Shown: positions 4,932 through 10,254 of the stretch, piece by piece
How positions within the stretch are numbered: position 1 is the stretch's first letter
How the letters are laid out: each line of letters opens with the position of its first letter
From: an uncultured bacterium
GTDB lineage: Bacteria; Patescibacteriota; Patescibacteriia; Patescibacteriales; UBA12465
DNA: 10,254 nt
Assembly: GCA_903904095.1 (NCBI GenBank)
Contig: CAIVBF010000089.1
Coordinates: forward strand, 1 to 10,254
Direction: 5' to 3'
The notes under the pieces: generated by a model
The model's database searches: none
Told to the model about the DNA's origin: nothing
Seen by the model: the letters and a program-made list of their open reading frames with translations, nothing else
Position numbers and translations under genes: made by a program

Positions 4932-6527
4932 TTAGCTTCTTGTTTTAGGCGTGACCCAAAACCCCATATATTTTCCAAACATTAAACGAATCTGGGCCTC
5001 TAAACAAGGAATTGATCCGAAAAAAATAATCGTTATCGGAACAAATACCCATTCCAAAATCATTTTAATATTCTTCCAAACACTATAATTCTTCGGTCGC
5101 TTCGGTAATAATAACGCCGATAAGACTGCCGACTGGATAAGCCCGATCATCGCAAAATTCATTAAAATTTGAGTAACCGCCGGCAAGTTTCCCGATAAAA
5201 CCGTGGAGTTAAAGCGATCGCCGCCCAACCACATCGGCATTCGGCCAACGATTGCAATAATTAGAGCACTAGTTGCCCAAGCATGAAAACCATAAATTTG
5301 AATTATAATATGGCCAATTATTCTTTTACGATCAAGTCCCGGCTCATTCCATTTTTTACCGGCATTAAATAATAAATAAGGAATATTTTCTCCGCCCCAA
5401 GCCCAGCGTCTTTGTTGTTTATACAAACTGCTCATCGTTCTCCAAATACTTTTATCGCAAGTTACATCCATTGAAACTTCAAATTGCAAGGGTTCAACCC
5501 GATAATGGCCATTATAAAACATCAGGCAATCCCAGAATATTCGCGAATCCTCACTAACCATTTTAGTTGACCAAAAACCAATTTCCTCCAAAGCCTTATA
5601 GGTCATTGAATGGGAAGAATAGGTAACCAAACTTTCATGGCGAACCTGCATGATCATCTGCCAAAAAGTATTTGATGTCGCCGCTACCCGAGAAAAGAAA
5701 GGAGCGTTCCAGATATTATTATGATAAACAGGTACGGGTTGATAACTGGCCCGATAAGGATCAGAAACGGTCAGAAACTTATAAGTTAAGCAATAAAAAT
5801 AACCAGGATGAACGACGGTGTCAATATCAAAAACACTAATTAATATTTTTTCACGATCAAAATTCAATGGATCAATTAAATTCTTTTTTAGTTCTCTGAC
5901 ACACCAAGCTTGGTTAGCTCCTTTGCCCTTAATCTCTCCTTCAATCCCATCCGGATGCCAGGTAAGGACAAAATGTTTAAATTTATTCTGATATTCTTCT
6001 TTGATTATCACGGCGCGCGCCTTAGCATCCTCGCCACCCCGCTCTTCCATCGCCAAGGCAATAATCATTTGATCGGTTGAGAAACCATCATTGATTATTG
6101 AATCAAGGGCGGTCTTAATAATTTCCACGCCTTCATTATATGTCGGCAAAATTATTAACTGAATGAGATCGCTATAAACTAAACCCTTTCTAGTTAAAGA
6201 GTCTGAGGCAACATCTTTATCCAAACAAGTGGCAGAGAGTTCTTGGCATTTCTTTTTCCAATCGGTTCTAAGTCCTCTTTTTAAACGAACATAAGAAGTA
6301 ATTAAAAAGATCGCCATGTAAACAACTAATAATAGCCAATAAACATCAAAGGCAATAACAAAATAAGCAACCCAGACCGGTTTAAAGTAGGAGCAAATAA
6401 TTAGCCCGAAAATAGTAAGTAAAGAAAGGCCTCCAGGCAGAATTTCTAATAAACGATAGATTTTATAATCACGACCGCTTAGTTCTTTGGCCTTGCCAAT
6501 TTTGAGGAAATCAATTGTTTGATTCAT
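4932..6527 (-). CDS. Membrane-bound family 2 glycosyltransferase, processive type
   Basis: The 531-aa protein has two N-terminal membrane spans (about 30-48 and 52-78), a cytoplasmic GT-A domain (about 120-385), and three C-terminal spans (about 403-428, 447-474, 488-508). Motifs are PTYNE (128-132, nucleotide binding), FDIDTVVHP with the metal-binding D234-I-D236, the acid/base candidate E326-D327 in SEDSRIF, and QQRRW (371-375), the Q/RxxRW acceptor motif of cellulose- and hyaluronan-synthase-like enzymes. It should use a nucleotide sugar to build and perhaps extrude a glycan. The sugar and product cannot be read from sequence. The gene starts 1 nt after the exonuclease stop. A GAGGA lies 13-14 nt upstream, too far to be a convincing Shine-Dalgarno. 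It is the last gene before the terminator. Confidence 0.85.
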   Translation of the reverse strand: MNQTIDFLKIGKAKELSGRDYKIYRLLEILPGGLSLLTIFGLIICSYFKPVWVAYFVIAFDVYWLLLVVYMAIFLITSYVRLKRGLRTDWKKKCQELSATCLDKDVASDSLTRKGLVYSDLIQLIILPTYNEGVEIIKTALDSIINDGFSTDQMIIALAMEERGGEDAKARAVIIKEEYQNKFKHFVLTWHPDGIEGEIKGKGANQAWCVRELKKNLIDPLNFDREKILISVFDIDTVVHPGYFYCLTYKFLTVSDPYRASYQPVPVYHNNIWNAPFFSRVAATSNTFWQMIMQVRHESLVTYSSHSMTYKALEEIGFWSTKMVSEDSRIFWDCLMFYNGHYRVEPLQFEVSMDVTCDKSIWRTMSSLYKQQRRWAWGGENIPYLLFNAGKKWNEPGLDRKRIIGHIIIQIYGFHAWATSALIIAIVGRMPMWLGGDRFNSTVLSGNLPAVTQILMNFAMIGLIQSAVLSALLLPKRPKNYSVWKNIKMILEWVFVPITIIFFGSIPCLEAQIRLMFGKYMGFWVTPKTRS

Positions 6528-6528
6528 A

Positions 6529-7107
6529 TTAATTTAATATTCCTCTTCTTTTTAGCTCAAAAAAGCATTTTGCGCAAGCAGTAACATCAACCAAGGCATC
6601 GTGTGCTTCCGGAAATTCCGAACTAAAAAGTATCCTGTATAGTTCAGACAGGTTCGGCCATTTATAAGAACCGCGGCCATTACTAATCTTACAAAAATCA
6701 ACGCTTGATTTCATTGTGCAAATTCTATTAGTCCCCCGAAAAGGATTCGGGGCTAAATTTTCCCGAAGTAATTCTGAACCAATAATTTTCTCATCAAAAT
6801 CAATATTATGAGCAACGAGATAAGCGGCACTCTCGGCATCGCGTAAAAAATGTTCTAAAGCAACTTTTAAATCAATTCCTTCTCGCTCGGCGCGTTCTTG
6901 CGAGACGCGATGAATTTTAGCGACCTCTTCGGAGATTACAAAACCATTCGGTTTAATAATATAGCAATAAGATTCCCAATGATTACCGACTTCATCATAT
7001 AAACTCCAAGCAATCTGAACAATCCGCGGCCAATTTAAAAAATCATCAAGAGGTGCTTGATAATTCTTTGGTAAACCGGTTGTTTCGGTATCAAAAAATA
7101 AGTACAT
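6529..7107 (-). CDS. DEDDh 3'-5' exonuclease (DNA polymerase III epsilon / RNase T superfamily)
   Basis: The 192-aa protein is one exonuclease domain with the complete DEDDh set: D6 and E8 in FFDTETTG (ExoI), D105 in AHNIDFDEKII (ExoII), and H169 with D174 in AHDALVDVTA (ExoIII). Enzymes of this fold remove nucleotides from 3' ends of DNA or RNA using two metal ions. It is shorter than typical DnaQ and has no polymerase-binding tail that I can recognise, so it may be a proofreading subunit, an oligoribonuclease-like enzyme or a DNA-processing nuclease. It lies 4 nt after the VirD4-like ATPase gene and 1 nt before the glycosyltransferase. The context fits nucleic-acid processing together with the ATPase, but that is inference. 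Confidence 0.88.
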   Translation of the reverse strand: MYLFFDTETTGLPKNYQAPLDDFLNWPRIVQIAWSLYDEVGNHWESYCYIIKPNGFVISEEVAKIHRVSQERAEREGIDLKVALEHFLRDAESAAYLVAHNIDFDEKIIGSELLRENLAPNPFRGTNRICTMKSSVDFCKISNGRGSYKWPNLSELYRILFSSEFPEAHDALVDVTACAKCFFELKRRGILN

Positions 7108-7111
7108 AAAA

Positions 7112-9040
7112 TTAATTACTGATTTTTACATCCTCTCCTTCTGTTAGATTATGTTCGGGATTAGAAAAATTATTTTGGTTATTATTTTGAACGGCATTAT
7201 TCTTTTTATCAGTCTTTAAGGCTCTTCCGTGGAAATCAACTGGAGATAGTTTATTTAAGTCACTTAAAGACAAGCTCACTTTAGCCGGAGTTTCTTCCTT
7301 AATCTCAACAAAATTTAGACGTTCTTCTTTTTTAGCTTGCTGGCGATTTTCCAGTTCAGTTCTCTTCTCTTCCTTCCTTTTACTTAAACAGTTCTTGCAA
7401 TAAACCGGTCGGACACCATCCGGTACAAATACGGTGGCAGTCGGGTTGCCGCACAAACTACAAACAGTTTCGTAGCCGGGTTTACTCGCGTCTTTTAAAA
7501 TGTTTTTCTTTGGCAAAGACTGAGAATTATTTAACACGCCTGGCCTGTTCTGGCTGTTTTGAGTTGATACGGAAGGCTTATCTAAGGATGGTTTATAATT
7601 AATCTGATTAGCTAGAGTAGAATTAGCGGCCGGAGCAGAGACAACTCTGGCGCTTGGCGCCGAAACAGGGGTTCTATAAGGGGGAGTTGATTTAGAGATT
7701 GACGGCGCATAATTTTGAGCTACCTTTGTATCGGCAACGGGGGTAGCGCCTTCTGACTCTCCATAATTTTCATGCCAACGCATAATCTTTTCTTCAACGA
7801 CTTCTCTGTCGGAGGCGTATTCTTTTCTAGAATATTCAATAACTTTTTTAACATTATCAGTTTTTTCTTCTTCTTTAAGAGGCGGCAATCCAACGGCCGA
7901 AAAAGGAGAAGAGGCAATGCCGTCAATCATTAGTTTCAAATACATTTCATATTTCGGCAGATTAACAATATCTTCTTCGGTAAAAGTCGGGGTAAATTCT
8001 TTAACTAACTCTTCTGCGTCCGCCGCTCCAACTCTGAAAACAACCATGGTTCCGACATTACCAAAAACAGCCGGCTTAACTTTTTCACTTAGCTGTTCAA
8101 TGTATTGATGGGCAAGAATTAGATTTAAACGATATTTACGGGCTTCCGATAAAATACTCGCGAAAGAATCGGTAGAAAAATTTTGAAATTCATCAATATA
8201 TAAATAAAAATCACGTCTTTCTTTTTCCGGAACATCAACTCGGCTCATCGCTGCTAATTGAATCTTAGTAATCATCATTGCTCCCAGTAAAGCGGAATTA
8301 TCTTCACCAATTCGTCCCTTAGAAAGATTCATAATTAAAATCTTGCCATTATCCATGATATCACGGATGTCAATTGAGGATTTAACCTGACCGATGATAT
8401 TTCTCATTAAAGAATTAGACAAAAATTGTCCAACCTTATTTTGAATAGGCGAAACCGCTTCCGAAGCGAATTTATCGGCATAACCAGAAAATTCTTTTTC
8501 CCAAAAAGCCTTAACAACCGGATCTTTAATATTCGCGACAACCTTTTTCCGGTAATTTTTATCCGACAACATTCTAACAACACCCATTAAAGTTGAGCCG
8601 GGAAAATCCAAAATAGCCAGAATTGCGTTACGCAAAATATATTCCAAACGAGGTCCCCAAGAATCGGCCCATAATTTTTGAAATACGCCGATTAAACCGG
8701 AGGCGACCAGATGGCGCAGATGAGATTCAACTTGCTCAACAACATTAAAAGCGATCGGAAAATTAATATCCGATGGATTAAAATAAACAACATCTTTAAC
8801 GCGCTCCGAAGGAATAAATTCAATAATTTTTTCCGCCAAATCGCCATGCGGATCAACAACGGCCACACCATGCCCCGCCCTGATATCATCAACAATCATA
8901 TTCTCTAAAACCGTTGATTTGCCCATACCAGTTTTCCCAATCAAATACATGTGCCGACGCCTGTCGTCAGTCTTAATTCCGAATTTTTTAAATTCGTTAC
9001 GATAAGTTGTTTGGGCAAAAACCGAAATTTCCTTATTCAT
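7112..9040 (-). CDS. VirD4/TraG-like DNA-translocating ATPase with C-terminal zinc knuckle
   Basis: The 642-aa protein has a RecA-like motor at about 20-385: Walker A GKTGMGKST (35-43), VVDPHGDLAEKI (61-72), Walker B FYLYIDEFQNF with D283-E284, and a LILAHQY sensor-like motif (307-313). The 280-380 region resembles the TraG/TraD C-terminal (TraM-recognition) family. A low-complexity Ser/Pro/Asn linker (about 430-515) leads to a CxxC...CxxC zinc knuckle (C527, C530, C548, C551). A Lys/Glu-rich helix and an Asn-rich tail follow. Family members pump DNA or couple it to type IV secretion, usually as membrane-anchored hexamers. This one has no N-terminal membrane span, but the gene just upstream encodes a small membrane protein. 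Its cargo and role in this organism are unknown. Confidence 0.88.
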   Translation of the reverse strand: MNKEISVFAQTTYRNEFKKFGIKTDDRRRHMYLIGKTGMGKSTVLENMIVDDIRAGHGVAVVDPHGDLAEKIIEFIPSERVKDVVYFNPSDINFPIAFNVVEQVESHLRHLVASGLIGVFQKLWADSWGPRLEYILRNAILAILDFPGSTLMGVVRMLSDKNYRKKVVANIKDPVVKAFWEKEFSGYADKFASEAVSPIQNKVGQFLSNSLMRNIIGQVKSSIDIRDIMDNGKILIMNLSKGRIGEDNSALLGAMMITKIQLAAMSRVDVPEKERRDFYLYIDEFQNFSTDSFASILSEARKYRLNLILAHQYIEQLSEKVKPAVFGNVGTMVVFRVGAADAEELVKEFTPTFTEEDIVNLPKYEMYLKLMIDGIASSPFSAVGLPPLKEEEKTDNVKKVIEYSRKEYASDREVVEEKIMRWHENYGESEGATPVADTKVAQNYAPSISKSTPPYRTPVSAPSARVVSAPAANSTLANQINYKPSLDKPSVSTQNSQNRPGVLNNSQSLPKKNILKDASKPGYETVCSLCGNPTATVFVPDGVRPVYCKNCLSKRKEEKRTELENRQQAKKEERLNFVEIKEETPAKVSLSLSDLNKLSPVDFHGRALKTDKKNNAVQNNNQNNFSNPEHNLTEGEDVKISN

Positions 9041-9071
9041 AGTATTAACTTATAGGCCTAAAAACCAAAAA

Positions 9072-9326
9072 TTATTTTAGCAAATCTCTGTATTGAGCAA
9101 ATAAATCCTGAAGAAGCGGCGGTAAATAAATAAAGCCTAAAATAATTGGAATGAAGATTAGCAAGAATCGGAGCGTACTCCAAATCTGCTGCCATTTCAT
9201 ATAACGCTTAATTTCCTTAGAAATTAAAAGAATCTCTTGATTCTTTTCTAAGTTTAACTCTAATAATTTTTTAAAATCGTCATTATTAGAATTTTTATCT
9301 TCTTTTTTTTCGGTAACGTTATCCAT
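9072..9326 (-). CDS. Small single-span membrane protein of unknown function
   Basis: I do not recognise a named family. The 84-aa protein has a charged, coiled-coil-prone N-terminus (about 1-43, rich in Lys, Glu and Asn). An amphipathic IKRYMKWQQIW stretch follows, then a membrane span at about 53-70 (LRFLLIFIPIILGFIYLPP) and a short tail ending in YRDLLK. I chose the ATG at 9326, 10 nt after the nrdG stop. The longer reading from 9440 would overlap nrdG by about 100 nt, and its extra residues look like out-of-frame translation of nrdG. It is followed after 31 nt by the VirD4-like ATPase, which lacks its own membrane anchor. A membrane adaptor role for that ATPase is inference from position. 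Confidence 0.75.
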   Translation of the reverse strand: MDNVTEKKEDKNSNNDDFKKLLELNLEKNQEILLISKEIKRYMKWQQIWSTLRFLLIFIPIILGFIYLPPLLQDLFAQYRDLLK

Positions 9327-9336
9327 AAATTTATTT

Positions 9337-10065
9337 TTATTCACGTACTTCGCACAATTCAACATACTCAGAACCAATTTTAGCAAATTCAGCCATTTCT
9401 TTGCTTGTATAGGGGGGGTGAGTTTCGTAAGTAGAATCAACTAATTCCGTATCTGATTTAAAAAATTGCAGATACCACTTTTTTGCCCCACTAATAGACT
9501 TCCCCATGATTGAAAAGTCGTCTTTCTCTAATAAACCAGGAACAACGGTTGTTCTAAATTCATAGGGCAGACCCGAGTCCATTATCATTTTAACACTTTT
9601 TTGGAGATTTTTATAATCAACTTCAACACCAACTGTCTCTTCGTATTTTTCATATGGACCCTTGATGTCCATAGCGATGTAATCAAGTAATTTTTGCTCC
9701 AAAAGAGCCCCGAGCATCTCTGGATTTGTTCCATTTGTATCAAGTTTAATCAAATAGCCGATATCTTTAATTTTTTTTATAAATTCCGGTAAATCAGGGT
9801 GTAAAGTTGGTTCGCCGCCAGTAATAACTACGGCCTCAAGCTTGCCAAATCTTTCGGACAAAAAAAGAAAAAGGTCTTCAGTGGAAAGTGGAGAAAGACC
9901 TTTTTCTTTTTTATTTTTTTCGTCCGAACCAGGAAAACTGGGCCAGACAAGCATAGGGTTATAGCAAAAGTGGCATCGGAAATTACAACCTTGGGTGAAA
10001 ATTATTGCAGCTAAATGATCGGGGTAATCCAAAAGGGTTAATTTTTCTAAACCACCGATAATCAT
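9337..10065 (-). CDS. nrdG: Anaerobic ribonucleotide reductase activating protein (radical SAM)
   Basis: The 242-aa radical-SAM enzyme opens with GGLEKLTLLDYPDHLAAIIF, typical of the longer NrdG type. The [4Fe-4S] motif C27-NFR-C31-HF-C34 follows, then the SAM-contacting GGEP (83-86). NrdG cleaves S-adenosylmethionine and places a glycyl radical on NrdD, the class III ribonucleotide reductase that makes dNTPs without oxygen. It is longer than E. coli NrdG (about 154 aa). Part of the extra length is a Lys/Glu-rich insertion at about 44-60. Pyruvate-formate-lyase-activase-like proteins are relatives, but the neighbouring gene encodes an NrdD-type glycyl-radical tail, which favours NrdG. It starts 15 nt after that small gene, without a Shine-Dalgarno. 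Confidence 0.88.
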   Translation of the reverse strand: MIIGGLEKLTLLDYPDHLAAIIFTQGCNFRCHFCYNPMLVWPSFPGSDEKNKKEKGLSPLSTEDLFLFLSERFGKLEAVVITGGEPTLHPDLPEFIKKIKDIGYLIKLDTNGTNPEMLGALLEQKLLDYIAMDIKGPYEKYEETVGVEVDYKNLQKSVKMIMDSGLPYEFRTTVVPGLLEKDDFSIMGKSISGAKKWYLQFFKSDTELVDSTYETHPPYTSKEMAEFAKIGSEYVELCEVRE

Positions 10066-10080
10066 AAAGTTAGAATCAGA

Positions 10081-10221
10081 TTATTCAGAGCAAACTTCAA
10101 AAGTCTTACGATCCTTATACTCAGACGCTTTACCCGGGTTATAATTCTTAACCGGAGTTAGCCAGCCAACAACACGGCTGTAAACGATGCATTCCTGTCT
10201 TTGAGTTTGAATTGGACTCAT
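10081..10221 (-). CDS. Stand-alone NrdD-type glycyl-radical C-terminal peptide (46 aa)
   Basis: This short gene, with ATG at 10221 and TAA at 10081, encodes 46 residues. They read like the extreme C-terminus of anaerobic ribonucleotide reductase NrdD: C11-IVYSRVVGWLTPVKNYN, then GKASEYKDRKTFEVC. The RVVGW segment matches the RVxGY glycyl-radical loop, so G19 is the likely radical site. NPGK..EYKDRKTF matches the conserved end of the family. An in-frame TAA four codons upstream of the ATG shows it is not simply the tail of a longer continuous frame. The paired zinc cysteines that normally precede this segment in NrdD are missing. It sits 15 nt before nrdG, its expected activase. It could be a functional free subunit, a split-gene fragment, or a frameshifted remnant of a gene beyond the window. 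Confidence 0.75.
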   Translation of the reverse strand: MSPIQTQRQECIVYSRVVGWLTPVKNYNPGKASEYKDRKTFEVCSE

Positions 10222-10254
10222 ATTCTTATATTATGAATTATAAATTTAAGGTTA
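10222..10254 (-). other. Edge stretch upstream of the small glycyl-radical gene
   Basis: These 33 bases contain in-frame stops in two of the three minus-strand frames. The third stays open and ends in a TGA that overlaps the next ATG as ATGA. It is either the last 11 codons of an unseen upstream gene or a leader with a -10-like box. The window is too short to decide. Confidence 0.3.
10237..10242 (-). promoter_or_regulatory. Possible -10 box before the small glycyl-radical gene
   Basis: The minus strand reads TATAAT, with the predicted start near 10230, about 9 nt before the ATG. The -35 region would lie beyond the window edge, so this cannot be confirmed. In sequence this AT-rich, the hexamer also arises easily by chance. 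Confidence 0.25.

Noticed and set aside
7720..7926. 68-aa minus-strand ORF
   Set aside because: A shadow of the VirD4-like ATPase gene in another frame, with low-complexity Lys/Leu content and no independent support.
7917..8108. 63-aa plus-strand ORF
   Set aside because: Antisense to conserved TraG-like motor codons, with Ser/Thr-rich composition typical of a shadow frame.
8692..8908. Two overlapping ORFs of 65-67 aa, one on each strand
   Set aside because: Both are alternative-frame readings of the Walker A region of the ATPase gene, which is clearly the coding frame.
9327..9440. N-terminal extension of the small membrane protein (start at 9440)
   Set aside because: It would overlap nrdG by about 100 nt, and the extra residues are out-of-frame nrdG sequence. 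The ATG at 9326, just after the nrdG stop, gives a coherent 84-aa protein.
1..10254. UGA recoding, CRISPR array, insertion sequence or prophage
   Set aside because: Trp codons are TGG, no TGA interrupts an otherwise good frame, and I see no regularly spaced repeats, transposase or terminal inverted repeats.

Overview
This AT-rich window looks like chromosomal DNA from a small-genome bacterium of the Candidate Phyla Radiation (Patescibacteria, Parcubacteria-like). That placement is inferred from several features: a VirD4/TraG-like ATPase with a C-terminal zinc knuckle, FtsEX beside a D,D-carboxypeptidase carrying an RlpA-like barrel, short intergenic gaps, three tRNA genes without an encoded CCA, and an almost complete lack of Shine-Dalgarno sequences. 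Trp is encoded by TGG and TGA is not read through, so the code appears standard. No insertion sequence, CRISPR array or rRNA is visible.

Layout. (i) 1-345 (+) is the 3' end of a helical-repeat, TPR-like protein, followed by a strong hairpin terminator. (ii) 524-901 (-) is a receiver-only response regulator with its own consensus promoter, a good Shine-Dalgarno and a terminator. Its promoter is embedded in a 12-bp palindrome just downstream of a tRNA-Gln(UUG) gene. (iii) 1120-4190 (-) is a tight three-gene cell-wall and division operon: an exported RlpA-like/D,D-carboxypeptidase fusion, then ftsE, then ftsX, with gaps of 2-3 nt. (iv) 4249-4404 (+) holds tRNA-Gly(CCC) and tRNA-Thr(CGU) behind a near-consensus promoter. 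(v) 4414-4845 (-) is a DivIC/FtsB-like division protein behind an extended -10 element so close that the mRNA may be leaderless. (vi) 4932-10221 (-) is a six-gene directional cluster. In transcription order it contains a 46-aa stand-alone NrdD-type glycyl-radical peptide, the radical-SAM activase NrdG, an 84-aa single-span membrane protein, a VirD4/TraG-like ATPase with a zinc knuckle, a DEDDh exonuclease and a processive-type family 2 glycosyltransferase, ending in a Rho-independent terminator.

How the genes work together. The FtsEX operon and the DivIC-like gene form a division and peptidoglycan-remodelling neighbourhood. FtsEX usually controls a cell-wall hydrolase, and the fusion enzyme in the same operon is a natural candidate client. 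In the other cluster, the NrdG/glycyl-radical pair points to anaerobic dNTP synthesis. The membrane protein, VirD4-like ATPase and exonuclease suggest DNA movement or processing at the membrane. The most notable items are the free-standing glycyl-radical peptide, the RlpA-carboxypeptidase fusion, the ATPase/membrane-protein/nuclease set, and the superimposed promoter, palindrome and tRNA terminator.
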